DNA of 57,208 nt from Mycobacterium sp. E183 (GCF_001667735.1 NZ_LZJN01000155.1:1-57208); one strand, 5' to 3'; shown: positions 41,973 through 52,327, counted from the first letter of the stretch. The notes: generated by a model from the letters alone, not told the origin. Numbers and translations: made by a program.

Positions 41973-42452
41973 TCAGCCGCAGGTCACCTTGATGTTGAAG
42001 TCCTTGGTGATCATTCCGGCCATCGGATTCTTCAGGTCGGCGCCCTGCGCCTGGCCCGTGATGGTGTAGGTCTTACCGTCCACCGCCACGTCTGCCGAGC
42101 CGACCTTCGCACCCATGTTGTTGCTGACCGACAGCGCGTTGCCGTCGACAACCATTGCCAGCGACTCGACCTTCGGGGTGGACTCGTCGGTCATCACGAC
42201 GGCGAGCGCCTGCCGTCCGCCGCTGGAACCACTGCCGATGTTGATCTTGCCGCCGGTCTTCACGCAGGTCACCGAAGCCGGGTCCAGGCCCGCCAGGTCG
42301 GTGCCGCCCACCTTGACCTGCGCCCCGCCGCCGTGGGCGACGCTGGGTGCCGTGCTCGATGCCGGGCTGGCCGTGTGGCCGCCGCTGGAACACCCCACGA
42401 GCACCGATGCGGCGCCCAGTGTCCCAATCGCAGCCGCGAGAAGTCGTTTCAC
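41973..42452 (-). CDS. LpqH (19-kDa) family lipoprotein
   Basis: 159 aa, the length I remember for M. tuberculosis LpqH. Signal peptide VKRLLAAAIGTLGAASVLVG with Cys21 as lipidation site (VGCSSGG), Ser/Ala/Thr-rich linker, then a beta-rich domain with two Cys (VTCVKTGGKINI and FNIKVTCG) expected to form a disulphide. Surface lipoprotein, TLR2-active in relatives. GTG 42452 follows GAGGAAGGAAA. It is probably a paralogue of the true lpqH, since Rv3763 lies elsewhere in M. tuberculosis. Divergent from the 126-aa gene. Confidence 0.85.
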   Translation of the reverse strand: MKRLLAAAIGTLGAASVLVGCSSGGHTASPASSTAPSVAHGGGAQVKVGGTDLAGLDPASVTCVKTGGKINIGSGSSGGRQALAVVMTDESTPKVESLAMVVDGNALSVSNNMGAKVGSADVAVDGKTYTITGQAQGADLKNPMAGMITKDFNIKVTCG

Positions 42453-42598
42453 TTTGCGATTTCCTTCCTCCATGCGCCGCCCCGATGGCGTCGTCATGGC
42501 GCAAGTACAGACCCCCGGATTCGCTACCGATCCCAAATTTCGCGGCGTCGAGCCGGTAGGCTGCGTCGGGGTCGGCGCTGACAAAAGGGAGGCACGCG

Positions 42599-42979
42599 AT
42601 GCTGAGCGTGAAGTGGCTGGAAAAGCCTGAGGCCCATGACTTTCCGGCGGCCGCGGACTACCTCACCATGCTCGCGGACCCCGCGACCGTGAAAAAGGTG
42701 ATCAAAAAGTTGAAGGCCGGCACGGTCACGCACCGGAAGGCCAAGGACATCCTGCGTGCGGCACGCCTGGGCCTACTGCCCGTCGACAATCCGCACGTCG
42801 CGGCCGACCTCACCAAAATCGAGAAGGGGCAACCGCTGTCGCCCATCCTGCTGGTGCGCGGCGACTTCCCGACCGGTGCCCCGTTGCAGATCGCCGACGG
42901 CTACCACCGCGTGTGCGCCAGCTACCACACCGACGAGAACACCGACATTCCGGTCGTCATCGCGGCCGTGAGCCGCTGA
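42599..42979 (+). CDS. Conserved hypothetical protein with ParB-like motif
   Basis: 126 aa, soluble. The C-terminal IADGYHRVCASYH resembles the DGxHR signature of ParB-type nuclease/CTPase folds, preceded by PILLVRGDFPTGAP; the N-terminal half is helical with HRKAKDILRAARLGLLP. Too short for ParB and without HTH. ATG 42599 follows AAGGGAGG. It is followed 14 bases later by the enoyl-CoA hydratase gene, so probably co-transcribed. I remember similar proteins in many actinobacteria, function unknown. Confidence 0.8.
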   Translation: MLSVKWLEKPEAHDFPAAADYLTMLADPATVKKVIKKLKAGTVTHRKAKDILRAARLGLLPVDNPHVAADLTKIEKGQPLSPILLVRGDFPTGAPLQIADGYHRVCASYHTDENTDIPVVIAAVSR

Positions 42980-42993
42980 CCGAGGATGTGACG

Positions 42994-43737
42994 ATGATCG
43001 ACATCGAGACCGTCGAATCCGTGCGGGTGCTGACCATGTCCTCGGGTCCCGTCAACGCCCAGGACGTCGAGCTGCTCGAGGCGCTGACCTCGGCGGTCCG
43101 CGACCTGGGCCGTTCGGACCCCGGCGCGCTGGTTGTCACCGGGGCGGGCCGGGCGTTCAGTGCCGGGGTCGACCTCAACCGCGTGGTCGACGGGGGCGCC
43201 GCCTACACCGATCGGCTGGTCCCGGCGCTGTCCGCGGCGTTCGAGGCGGTGTTCGCCTATCCGGGACCGACCGTCGCGGCGATCAACGGCGCCGCCATCG
43301 CGGGCGGGTGCGTGCTCGCGTGTGCCTGCGACCGCCGCCTCATCGGGCCCGAGGCGCCCATCGGAGCGGCCGAGGTGCGCGTCGGCGTGCCGTTCCCGGT
43401 CGCGGCGCTGGAGGTGATGCGCTACGCGTGCGGGGACCACACCGAGGAAGTGCTGCTGGTTGGACGCAACTATCGGGGGCCGGAGGCCGTCGCTCGTGGA
43501 CTCGCCCATCGCGTCGTCGCCGACAATCTCCTCGAGGAGGCTGTGGCCGAGGCCTCGGATCTAGGCGGCATCCCCGCCGCCGCCTACCGCCGGACCAAGA
43601 CCCAGCTGCGGGCCCCGGCGATGGCGCGGATCCGCGAGGGTGGCGCTGTCGACGACGAGGTCCGCCAGATGTGGGGCGCGGACGAGACCCGGCAACGCAT
43701 CGCCGCCTACGTGGAGCGCCTGCGGCGGCGCGACTGA
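42994..43737 (+). CDS. Enoyl-CoA hydratase/isomerase family protein
   Basis: 247 aa crotonase-fold enzyme of acyl-CoA metabolism. The oxyanion hole is formed by GAGRAFSAGVDLNR and AAINGAAIAGGCVL; EVRVGVPFPVAAL occupies the position of one catalytic Glu, while the other Glu is not obvious, so isomerase or another crotonase reaction is possible. ATG 42994 (GTG 42988 is an alternative). It is 14 bases after the ParB-like gene; convergent with lucA, 10 bases apart. Confidence 0.88.
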   Translation: MIDIETVESVRVLTMSSGPVNAQDVELLEALTSAVRDLGRSDPGALVVTGAGRAFSAGVDLNRVVDGGAAYTDRLVPALSAAFEAVFAYPGPTVAAINGAAIAGGCVLACACDRRLIGPEAPIGAAEVRVGVPFPVAALEVMRYACGDHTEEVLLVGRNYRGPEAVARGLAHRVVADNLLEEAVAEASDLGGIPAAAYRRTKTQLRAPAMARIREGGAVDDEVRQMWGADETRQRIAAYVERLRRRD

Positions 43738-43747
43738 TCAGGTCCGG

Positions 43748-44539
43748 CTATTCCTCATCGAGGGCGACCCCGCCCCTGGTGCGCCGGCGCCGCATCCGGT
43801 GCGACCCCTTCCCCGTCGGGCGACGGTTGCGCAACCTGGCCGGGCCTTCCTCGGTCTCCTCGGCGGGCTCTTCGGTCGCAGCCTGGGGTTCCGCCGTGGC
43901 GTCGGGCTCGGCGGCCGTGGAGCTCTCGGCCGTGACGGTCTCGGCCTCCTCCGGCTCGCCGGCCTCGGCTTCTTCGGTCTCGGCTTCTTCGGTCTCGGCC
44001 GCGGTGTCTTCGTCGGCGGCTTCGGTGTCTTCGTCGGTTTCGGCCTCGTCGGACTTCTTGCCGCGCAGCCGGCGCTTCTTGGGTTCCTTCACCTTGATCG
44101 GTTTCGGCGGTGGGGGCGGCAACTCGGCGACGAACGAAAGGTAGAACGCGAAGAAACCGAGCAGCGCGATCGCCGCGGCCGCCCCATAAATGGCGAACAG
44201 ATACTGTCCCGCGGTGTCCAGGCTCAGCCAGATCTCGCTGATCGCCGTTCCGATGATCAGTACACCCGCCAGCACATGGCAGACGATCGAGGCGACCCGC
44301 AGCGTCAGGGCGAGCCGAGGCGTCCCCAGCTCCGGCTTGCGCACCCGCAGCAGGTTGAAAACGACAGGCAGCGCGGCCAAGGCGATCAGCGCACCCGTCG
44401 TGATACGCAGCGCCGTTCCCAACGAATGCGTGGTGTCACCCATCAGCTCCGGCCAACGGGGCAACACGAAAAAGAAGTACAGGGCGCCGGCGACGAGGGA
44501 GAACAGCAGGTGCCACGGCACGGCAATCTTGCGCCCCAT
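43748..44539 (-). CDS. lucA: LucA-type membrane protein (Rv3723 orthologue)
   Basis: 263 aa. Four hydrophobic helices (LLFSLVAGALYFFFVL, LRITTGALIALAALPVVF, ASIVCHVLAGVLIIGTA, LFAIYGAAAAIALLGFFAFY) then a long charged tail with PPPPPKPIKVKEPKKRR, Glu/Ala/Thr-rich repeats and RMRRRRTRGG. Orthologue of Rv3723, named LucA, the coordinator that stabilises Mce1/Mce4 lipid importers, based on position next to tRNA-Ser and Rv3722c and on fold. ATG 44539 has GAGGAGG. The Glu-rich tail is coded by short tandem repeats near 43930-44030, probably variable between strains. Confidence 0.82.
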   Translation of the reverse strand: MGRKIAVPWHLLFSLVAGALYFFFVLPRWPELMGDTTHSLGTALRITTGALIALAALPVVFNLLRVRKPELGTPRLALTLRVASIVCHVLAGVLIIGTAISEIWLSLDTAGQYLFAIYGAAAAIALLGFFAFYLSFVAELPPPPPKPIKVKEPKKRRLRGKKSDEAETDEDTEAADEDTAAETEEAETEEAEAGEPEEAETVTAESSTAAEPDATAEPQAATEEPAEETEEGPARLRNRRPTGKGSHRMRRRRTRGGVALDEE

Positions 44540-44632
44540 ACCCCTCCTCGTGCTGTTGAGTTCACGCCAGCCTAAAGGCGGCCAACCCGAATCCATACCA
44601 ATTCGTGCTTTGTCCGCATGGCGGACCAATTG

Positions 44633-44718
44633 CGGAGGATGCGGGATTTGAACCCGCGAGGGCTGTTAACCCAACCCGCGTTCCAGGCGAGCGCCATAGG
44701 CCACTAGGCGAATCCTCC
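44633..44718 (-). tRNA. tRNA-Ser(GGA)
   Basis: 86 nt. 5' end GGAGGATTCGCCTAGTGG pairs with the 3' ATCCTCC; discriminator G. The anticodon loop CTGGAAC contains GGA, reading UCC/UCU codons. A long variable arm and TTCAAATCC T-loop are present. CCA is not encoded. Same place (between lucA and the SRP RNA/aminotransferase genes) as a serine tRNA in M. tuberculosis. Confidence 0.95.
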
Positions 44719-44774
44719 GTGGCCATGGTAACCGAGGCCGCCATAGCGGCCACCACGCGCTCCGCGCCAGGTAT

Positions 44775-44780
44775 TACACT
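44775..44780 (+). promoter_or_regulatory. -10 box of the SRP RNA gene
   Basis: TACACT, 6 bases before the inferred 5' end of the SRP RNA at 44787, fits the mycobacterial SigA -10 pattern TAnnnT. No -35 could be fixed with confidence. Confidence 0.55.
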
Positions 44781-44786
44781 CGCGGT

Positions 44787-44872
44787 GGACCCCGCGCGGC
44801 GTCTATCCTGTGAACTCCCCCAGGGCCGGAAGGCAGCAAGGGTCAATGGGCTCTGTCGGGTGCGCGGGGTCC
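44787..44872 (+). ncRNA. ffs: Signal recognition particle RNA (4.5S type)
   Basis: The conserved apical domain is present: GGGCCGGAAGGCAGCAAGGG with the GGAA tetraloop-like and AGCA symmetric/asymmetric loops. Ends GGACCCCGCGC (44787-44797) and GCGCGGGGTCC (44862-44872) pair perfectly, giving a short 86-nt bacterial SRP RNA. It binds Ffh and targets membrane proteins. Position between tRNA-Ser and the Rv3722c-type aminotransferase is as in other mycobacteria. Confidence 0.93.
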
Positions 44873-44884
44873 CCTATGTCCATT

Positions 44885-44936
44885 GAGTGGCAGACCCGCT
44901 TCGCCCGGCTCCGCCGCGCTTGCGATCGCCGCCAGG
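44885..44936 (+). repeat. GC-rich intergenic repeat, copy 1
   Basis: 52 bases beginning GAGTGGCAGACCCGCT and ending TGCGATCGCCGCCAGG. Nearly identical to 44943-44993 directly after it; a third copy in the opposite orientation lies after dnaX at 48310-48350. Contains the palindromic octamer GCGATCGC. Confidence 0.8.
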
Positions 44937-44942
44937 TTTGAT

Positions 44943-46305
<1,363 letters not shown>

Positions 46306-46467
46306 GGGCGACGACACGCCGAGCCGGATCGCCCAGGGCTCACACCGAAAGCCGCTGATGCACACTCAAAGCCCGTCGCGCTCTAGTCACCGGGCCTACT
46401 GTCCGGCGTCTCAGCGGGCCCTGCCGTGCCCGCATCGTGGTCGGACCGCGCCGGTAGCCTGCTGACC

Positions 46468-48300
46468 GTGGCCCTCTACCGCAAGTACCGTCCGGCAACC
46501 TTCGCCGAAGTGGTGGGGCAGGAGCATGTCACCGAACCGCTGTCGATCGCCCTGGAGGCCGGCCGGATAAACCACGCCTACCTGTTTTCCGGCCCCCGGG
46601 GCTGCGGGAAGACGTCCTCGGCGCGCATCCTGGCCCGGTCGCTGAACTGCGCGCAGGGTCCCACCGCCAACCCGTGCGGGGTCTGCGAATCGTGCACGGC
46701 GCTGGCCCCGAACGCCCCCGGCAGCATCGACGTGGTCGAGCTGGACGCCGCCAGCCACGGCGGGGTGGACGACACGCGCGAACTACGGGACCGCGCGTTC
46801 TACGCGCCGGCGCAGTCGCGCTATCGGGTGTTCATCATCGACGAGGCGCACATGGTGACCACCGCGGGTTTCAACGCCCTGCTCAAGATCGTCGAAGAAC
46901 CGCCCGAGCACCTCATCTTCATCTTCGCCACCACCGAACCGGAGAAGGTGTTGCCGACGATCCGGTCGCGCACCCACCACTATCCGTTCCGGCTGCTACC
47001 CCCGAAGACCATGCGGGCGTTGATCGGCCGGATCTGCGAACAGGAGGGCGTCGTCGTCGACGACGCGGTGTACCCGCTGGTGATCCGTGCCGGCGGTGGC
47101 TCACCGCGCGACACGCTCTCGGTGCTCGATCAGCTGCTGGCGGGCTCTGAGACTGGTCCCGGGGGGCCCCACGTCACCTACCAACGCGCGCTCGGACTGC
47201 TGGGGGCCACCGACGTCGCGCTGATCGACGACGCGGTGGACGCCCTGGCCGCGTCGGACGCCGCGGCCCTGTTCGGCGCGGTGGAATCGGTGATCGACGC
47301 GGGCCACGACCCGCGGCGCTTCGCGACCGACCTGCTGGAGCGGTTCCGCGACCTCCTCGTGCTCCAAGCCGTTCCGGACGCCGTCAGCCGCGGCGTGGTG
47401 GACGCCCCCGAGGACGTGCTCGACCGGATGCGCGACCAGGCGACCCGCCTCGGGTCGGCTACCCTGACCCGCTACGCCGAGGTCGTGCAGGCCGGGCTGG
47501 GCGAGATGCGGGGGGCGACGGCCCCGCGCCTGCTGCTGGAGGTCGTCTGCGCGCGGCTGCTGCTGCCCTCGGCCAGCGACACCGAGTCGGCCCTGCTGCA
47601 GCGCGTCGAGCGGATCGAGACCCGGCTTGACATGTCCATTCCCGCCTCCGAGGCCGCCGTCGCGCACCCGCCGCCGGTCGCCGCTCCAGTGCGGCCGCGC
47701 AGGGAGGCCGCCCGGCCCCGGGACGCAGCCCCGCCCAGGTCGGCGCCGCCCGTACCCATGCCGGAGGCCGTCCCCGAACCGGTCCCGGCGCCCGCGGTCC
47801 CCGAGCCGGTCCCGGCGCCGCCTGTCGCCGAACCGGTGGCCGCGCCGGGCGAACTCAACGCCGCCGCGGTGCGAACCATGTGGCCGACCGTGCGCGAAAA
47901 GGTGCGTCAGCGCAGCCGCACCACCGAGGTGATGCTGGCGGGCGCGACCGTCCGGGCGATCGAGGAAAACACGCTGGTGCTGACGCATTCGTCGGCGCCG
48001 CTGGCCAAGCGGCTGTGCGAACAGCGCAACGCCGACGTCATCGCCGAAGCGCTCAAGGATGCCCTGGGCGTCAACTGGCGGGTGCGCTGCGAGGTGGGCG
48101 CCGCGACACCGGTCGAGTCGGCGCCGCCGGCACCGCCGGCCGCCGAGCCCCCGCCCGACCTGGCCCAGCGCGACGAAGAGGAGCACATGCTCGCCGAAGC
48201 CGGCCGCACGGAGGCGTCGGAGCCGCGCCGCGACCCCGAGGAGGTCGCGCTCGAGCTGCTACAGAACGAGCTGGGCGCGCGCCGGATCGATAACGCCTGA
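46468..48300 (+). CDS. dnaX: DNA polymerase III subunit gamma/tau
   Basis: 610 aa clamp-loader subunit. AAA+ domain 1-230: Walker A GPRGCGKTS, zinc-module cysteines in NPCGVCESC, Walker B with DEAH (FIIDEAH), sensor 1 FATTEP and arginine finger SRTHH. Domain III up to about 370, then a Pro/Ala/Glu-rich linker (VPEPVPAPAVPEPVPAPP) and a C-terminal polymerase-binding domain (about 480-610). No obvious frameshift signal for a separate gamma form. GTG 46468 gives VALYRKYRP, the conserved start. Orthologue of Rv3721c. Confidence 0.97.
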   Translation: MALYRKYRPATFAEVVGQEHVTEPLSIALEAGRINHAYLFSGPRGCGKTSSARILARSLNCAQGPTANPCGVCESCTALAPNAPGSIDVVELDAASHGGVDDTRELRDRAFYAPAQSRYRVFIIDEAHMVTTAGFNALLKIVEEPPEHLIFIFATTEPEKVLPTIRSRTHHYPFRLLPPKTMRALIGRICEQEGVVVDDAVYPLVIRAGGGSPRDTLSVLDQLLAGSETGPGGPHVTYQRALGLLGATDVALIDDAVDALAASDAAALFGAVESVIDAGHDPRRFATDLLERFRDLLVLQAVPDAVSRGVVDAPEDVLDRMRDQATRLGSATLTRYAEVVQAGLGEMRGATAPRLLLEVVCARLLLPSASDTESALLQRVERIETRLDMSIPASEAAVAHPPPVAAPVRPRREAARPRDAAPPRSAPPVPMPEAVPEPVPAPAVPEPVPAPPVAEPVAAPGELNAAAVRTMWPTVREKVRQRSRTTEVMLAGATVRAIEENTLVLTHSSAPLAKRLCEQRNADVIAEALKDALGVNWRVRCEVGAATPVESAPPAPPAAEPPPDLAQRDEEEHMLAEAGRTEASEPRRDPEEVALELLQNELGARRIDNA

Positions 48301-48309
48301 CGCCGGCTA

Positions 48310-48350
48310 GCGGCGATCGCAAGCGCGGCGGGGCCGGGCGGAGGGTCGCC
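48310..48350 (-). repeat. GC-rich intergenic repeat, copy 3 (inverted)
   Basis: Read on the minus strand, GGCGACCCTCCGCCCGGC continues to CTTGCGATCGCCGC, matching the two copies at 44885-44993 over about 41 bases. It occupies most of the 59-base gap between dnaX and the convergent cyclopropane synthase-like gene. Confidence 0.75.
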
Positions 48351-48359
48351 GCCAGAAGG

Positions 48360-49667
48360 CTAGGGCGCCCACCAGGGCCGCAGCGGCAGGTGATCGTCGC
48401 CGCACGCGTCGACGTTGGCCGCCAGCACGTGGTGCAGCTGCAGGTTGTTCTGCTCAAAGGCCACCCGCGAGGCCGCCATGTACAGGCCCCACACCTTGGC
48501 GGTGGCCAGGCCGACCTCGTCGACGGCTTCGTCCCAGTGCTCGACCAGGTTGCGGCACCAGTCCCGCAGCGTCATCGCGTAGTGGTGCCGGAAGTTCTCC
48601 TCGTGCAGCACCTCGAAGCCCACGTCCTGGACCTCGGTGATGATGCGGCCCGAGCCGGTCAGCTCGCCGTCCGGGAAGACGTAGCGGTCGGTGAAACCAC
48701 CCGCGAACGACGTCGACTTGTTGTCGTGGCGGGTGATGCAGTGGTTGAGCAGCAGGCCGCCGGTGCGCAGCTTCGACTTCAGGAACCCGAAGTAGGCCGG
48801 GTAGTTCTTCACGCCGATGTGTTCGGTCAGCCCGATCGAGGACACTGCGTCGAACCCGCCTTCGGCGATGTCGCGGTAGTCGGAATGGCGGACCTCGGCG
48901 AGGCCCGCGAGTCCCTCCTCGTCGATCGCCCGCTGCGCCCACCTGGCCTGCTCACTCGACAGGGTGGCGCCGATCACCCGGACGCCGCGTCGGGCGGCGA
49001 AGCGGACCATGCCGCCCCACCCGCAGCCGACGTCGAGCAGCCGGTCGCCCGGCTGCAGCCTCAACTTCTCGAAGACCAGCCGGTACTTGTTGTCCTGGGC
49101 CTCCTCCAGCGTCGCGTCGGCGTCGGGGTAGACCGCGCACGTGTACGTCATCGACGGGCCGAGCACCCACTCGTAGAAGGTGTTGGAGACGTCGTAGTGG
49201 TGGTGGATGGCCTCGGCGTCGCGGGTCTTGGTGTGCATCAGCCCGTCGGCAATCCGGCGCCACCGGGGTGGCGTCTCCTGCGGCGGCGGGGCGACCGGCA
49301 CCAGCCGCTCGAGCCCCATCGAACGCACCACGTTCGCGAGGACGCGAGCCGGCGGCCGCTTGAATTGGACGCGGTCGGTGAGCGTCTTGAGCAGCTGGTA
49401 GGGATCACCGGCGTGGACGCCGTAGAGGTCCAGGTCGCCCGCCACATACGCGCGGGCGAGGCCGAGTTCGCCTGGAGCGGTGGCCAAGTAGGTGGCGCCG
49501 CGCGGGGTTCGCAGGTCCAGGCCCAGTTCGGCGTCCGCACTGCCCGCGATGCTGCCGTCGTAGGCCGTGAACTTCAGGGGATGGTGCCCGGTCGCGGCGA
49601 AGATCTCCAGGATCTCCGCCATGCTGAGCTTGCCGGTGGTGCGGTGGGGTTCTTTGATCGTCGTCAT
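48360..49667 (-). CDS. Cyclopropane-fatty-acyl-phospholipid synthase family protein
   Basis: 435 aa SAM-dependent methyltransferase, orthologue of Rv3720. N-terminal 140 residues form the CFA-synthase extra domain; SAM motif I is LLDVGCGWGGMV; YHHYDVSN-type motif is IHHHYDVSNTFYE and SMTYTCAVYPD follows; EHIG appears in LTEHIGVKNY. It probably modifies unsaturated acyl chains, but it is distinct from the mycolic-acid CmaA/MmaA enzymes. ATG 49667 overlaps the FAD oxidase stop (ATGA), so the two are coupled. Confidence 0.92.
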   Translation of the reverse strand: MTTIKEPHRTTGKLSMAEILEIFAATGHHPLKFTAYDGSIAGSADAELGLDLRTPRGATYLATAPGELGLARAYVAGDLDLYGVHAGDPYQLLKTLTDRVQFKRPPARVLANVVRSMGLERLVPVAPPPQETPPRWRRIADGLMHTKTRDAEAIHHHYDVSNTFYEWVLGPSMTYTCAVYPDADATLEEAQDNKYRLVFEKLRLQPGDRLLDVGCGWGGMVRFAARRGVRVIGATLSSEQARWAQRAIDEEGLAGLAEVRHSDYRDIAEGGFDAVSSIGLTEHIGVKNYPAYFGFLKSKLRTGGLLLNHCITRHDNKSTSFAGGFTDRYVFPDGELTGSGRIITEVQDVGFEVLHEENFRHHYAMTLRDWCRNLVEHWDEAVDEVGLATAKVWGLYMAASRVAFEQNNLQLHHVLAANVDACGDDHLPLRPWWAP

Positions 49668-51052
49668 CGCCGTTGTACCGCCTTTGCGTAGAGGTCGAGG
49701 AGACGGGAATCGGGATCGTAGGTTTTCTTGACCGTGTTGTAGGCCTCGCCGCCGTACAACTCGTCGAATTCCTCGCGGGCGTAGTACGAGTCGGAATATA
49801 GCGACTTGTGCCCGTCGAATTCGCTCACCTTCGCTTCGATCTTCCGGTTGGTTCCACCTTCCGTGGTGCCCGCCGGCACCGAAGACCAAAAGCCGATATT
49901 GACGTACGTGTGGTCGGGCCGCATCGGATACAGCGGCCAGCCCTCGTGGTCGCGCAGCCGCAGCGGGCACAGCCAGAGGGGGGTGATGGGCACGTTGCCC
50001 AGGAACCACTCCAAGAATTCGCAGGTCCGCTCGACGGGAACCTCCACGTCTTGGACCACCCGCTCCCGCGGCGGACGCCCCTTGCGTTTCTCGATCCGAT
50101 CGGCGATACCGAACCGCTGGTCCATGGCGACGAGCTTCGAGTAGACGCTGCTGCGCCGGTAGCGGCGCGGCCACCAGCGCCGCAATCGGGGGTTCTGCAC
50201 ACCGAATGCCCGCGAGCACCAGAACCAGTCGGTGTCCCAGCGCCAGAAGTAATCGTGCATCGTCAGCCGGTCGTCCTTGGTGGCTTCCACGCCTGGGAAG
50301 TCGTGCCGAATCGATTGGTAGTAGATGTTTTTCCCGGTGTAATCGCTCACCGGCCCCGGGTTGGTGGTTCGCCGGCCCACGCACAGGTAGCTTTCGTCCG
50401 CGCTGAACACCACGCCGTCGAGATAGTCGACGGGTGTGCCGCCCTGGCCGCCGGTGTCGATGATGCGTTCCATGGCCGCGACCAGCTCGGGCAACGAGCG
50501 GAAGCGCACATGCCGCAACGCCACAAACGGCGCGACGGGCTCCAGCTCGATCCGCAGCCGGGTCGAATACCCGAGCGTCCCATAGGAATTGGGAAAGGCG
50601 CGAAAGAGATCGGCGTGCTCTGTGCGGGAGGCGGTCAGCAATTCGCCGGCACCGGTGAGGATGTCCATCTCCAGCACCGATTCGTGCGGCAGGCCATTGC
50701 GGAACGACGCCGACTCGATGCCCAAGCCGCTGACCGCCCCGCCCAGCGTGATGGTCTTCAGCTGCGGGACGACCAGCGGCGAAAGGCCAAAAGGCAAGGT
50801 CGCGGCGACCAGGTCCTCATAGGTGCACATGCCGGCGACGTCGGCGGTGCGGGATTCGGGATCCACACCCAGCACGCCGGTCAGCCCCGATGTGTCCAGG
50901 CCCGGGGCGTCACGTTTGGTGCGGGCGCGGAACAGATTTGACGTTGGTTTGGCGAGCCGGACGGCGGACGTCGCGGGGATGGATCGATAACTCGCCATCA
51001 ACCGGTCAACGCCCGACTTGTGCGCCGACAGTGCAGATCCAGGGACAGGCAC
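49664..51052 (-). CDS. FAD-binding oxidoreductase (Rv3719 type)
   Basis: 462 aa PCMH-type (FAD_binding_4) oxidoreductase. FAD region has TADVAGMCTYEDLVAATLPF and KTITLGGAVSGLGIESASF. The C-terminal part resembles plant/animal sterol C24-reductase (DHCR24)-like oxidoreductases, with FWRWDTDWFW. No covalent-FAD His is evident. GTG 51052 gives MPVPGSALSAHKSGVDRL, similar to what I remember of Rv3719 (470 aa). Operon with the cyclopropane synthase-like gene; together they are candidates for modifying an unsaturated acyl chain. Divergent from the SRPBCC gene. Confidence 0.88.
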   Translation of the reverse strand: MPVPGSALSAHKSGVDRLMASYRSIPATSAVRLAKPTSNLFRARTKRDAPGLDTSGLTGVLGVDPESRTADVAGMCTYEDLVAATLPFGLSPLVVPQLKTITLGGAVSGLGIESASFRNGLPHESVLEMDILTGAGELLTASRTEHADLFRAFPNSYGTLGYSTRLRIELEPVAPFVALRHVRFRSLPELVAAMERIIDTGGQGGTPVDYLDGVVFSADESYLCVGRRTTNPGPVSDYTGKNIYYQSIRHDFPGVEATKDDRLTMHDYFWRWDTDWFWCSRAFGVQNPRLRRWWPRRYRRSSVYSKLVAMDQRFGIADRIEKRKGRPPRERVVQDVEVPVERTCEFLEWFLGNVPITPLWLCPLRLRDHEGWPLYPMRPDHTYVNIGFWSSVPAGTTEGGTNRKIEAKVSEFDGHKSLYSDSYYAREEFDELYGGEAYNTVKKTYDPDSRLLDLYAKAVQRR

Positions 51053-51122
51053 CACATATACCCTAGTCTTCGACCACAGCCCGTGCACCCGAGCGCGGGC
51101 GGGCATAGCTTCAGGAGTTGTT

Positions 51123-51560
51123 TTGGGACAGGTGAGTGCTGCCAGCACGATTTTGGTCAATGTGGAGCCGGCCGCCACCTTGGCGGCGGTTGCGGACTAT
51201 GAGACGGTCCGTCCGAAAATTCTGTCCCCGCAGTACAGCGGCTACCAGGTGTTACAGGGCGGCCAGGGGGCCGGCACGGTCGCCAAGTGGAAGTTGCAGG
51301 CCACCAAGTCCCGAGTCCGCGACGTGCAGGTCAACGTCGACGTCGCCGGCCACTCGGTCATCGAGAAGGACGCGAACTCGTCGATGATCATCAACTGGAC
51401 CGTGGCGCCCGCCGGGCCCGGCTCGAGCGTCACCGTGAAGACCACCTGGACCGGCGCGGGCGGCGTCAAGGGATTCTTCGAGAAGACGTTTGCACCATTG
51501 GGACTGAAGAGGATTCAGGGCGAGGTCTTGGCCAACCTCAAGCGGGAATTGGAGGGCTAG
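51123..51560 (+). CDS. SRPBCC (START/Bet v1-like) family protein
   Basis: 145 aa, orthologue of Rv3718c. Hydrophobic-ligand-binding helix-grip fold: STILVNVEPAATLAAVADYE, GQGAGTVAKWKLQATKSRVR, SSMIINWTVAPAG and a long C-terminal helix FEKTFAPLGLKRIQGEVLAN. TTG 51123 is preceded by AGGAG at proper spacing and gives MGQVSAAS; GTG 51132 is the alternative. Ligand unknown. Its stop overlaps that of the convergent methyltransferase (shared CTAG). Confidence 0.88.
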   Translation: MGQVSAASTILVNVEPAATLAAVADYETVRPKILSPQYSGYQVLQGGQGAGTVAKWKLQATKSRVRDVQVNVDVAGHSVIEKDANSSMIINWTVAPAGPGSSVTVKTTWTGAGGVKGFFEKTFAPLGLKRIQGEVLANLKRELEG

Positions 51561-52327
51561 GCGCGGCTGGCGACCGCCACCGTCGGCCCGAGCGCCCGAG
51601 TGCGGAACTCGACATTGATCGACGGATCCGCATGCCTTGCGAGCGCCGTCAGCGCCGACGGGCTGTACGCCCGCAACGAGCTGATGACCCCGTCGTGTGC
51701 CAACGGGATCAGCCGAGTGAACGGGAGCACCGCCGCCAGCACCATGACGTGGAGCGGCGCCGGAGGCCTGCGGAGGTCGATGATCAGCAACTTCTTCGCG
51801 GCGCGGGTTCCCTCGGCGAACACCCGGGCGGCCTGCTCGGGGGGTAAATGGTGCAGCGACAGCGCGAACAGCGCGAGGTCGTAGTGGCCGTCCGGGGCGT
51901 CGATCGCGGTGGCGTCCATCTGCCGCACCGTCGCCCGCGGGTGTGCGCCCAGGTCGCCGGCGGCGACCTCGGCGACGAACGCGGGATCGACGTCGGTGAC
52001 CGTGACATGCGCCGTGGGGTGGTTGGCCAGCAGCCTGCGCGACAGACCGCCGAATCCGGCCCCGAGTTCGAGGATCTTCGGGGAGGGCACGTCGGCCACC
52101 TCGGCGAGCGCCACCCGGGCCAACCCCTCGTGCGCGCGCGACCGTCGTCGTTCGGCGCGGTCGAGCGCGGCGATCACCCTGCGCTTGAGATCGTCGACGT
52201 CGTCGCGGTCCAGGTATTCAAGCCGGTCGGTTTGTAACCTCCGGTCCAGCCAGGAGGCGTCCGGCCCGCCCCGGGGCATGCGCGCAAAGTCGACCGAATC
52301 AACCGTTTGCCGTTTCTTCACCGTCAC
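51557..52327 (-). CDS. Class I SAM-dependent methyltransferase, NRPS-associated
   Basis: 256 aa. SAM motif I is [10 protein letters not shown], motif II/III region [11 protein letters not shown], and [14 protein letters not shown] is the usual post-motif; helical lid at the N-terminus ([19 protein letters not shown]). GTG 52327 overlaps the NRPS stop (GTGA), so it is translated by coupling to the synthetase and probably methylates its product. N-, O- or C-methylation cannot be told. The frame continues upstream inside the NRPS gene, but that part is shadow. Confidence 0.85.
   Translation of the reverse strand: MTVKKRQTVDSVDFARMPRGGPDASWLDRRLQTDRLEYLDRDDVDDLKRRVIAALDRAERRRSRAHEGLARVALAEVADVPSPKILELGAGFGGLSRRLLANHPTAHVTVTDVDPAFVAEVAAGDLGAHPRATVRQMDATAIDAPDGHYDLALFALSLHHLPPEQAARVFAEGTRAAKKLLIIDLRRPPAPLHVMVLAAVLPFTRLIPLAHDGVISSLRAYSPSALTALARHADPSINVEFRTRALGPTVAVASRA

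Noticed and set aside
44923..44930. GCGATCGC as a cyanobacterial HIP1-type element
   Set aside because: It is part of longer mycobacterial repeats; no sign of genome-wide octamer enrichment can be judged from this window.
49668..50384. Upstream extension of the cyclopropane synthase-like protein to 674 aa
   Set aside because: Extension overlaps the FAD oxidase gene in a second frame and has no domain character.
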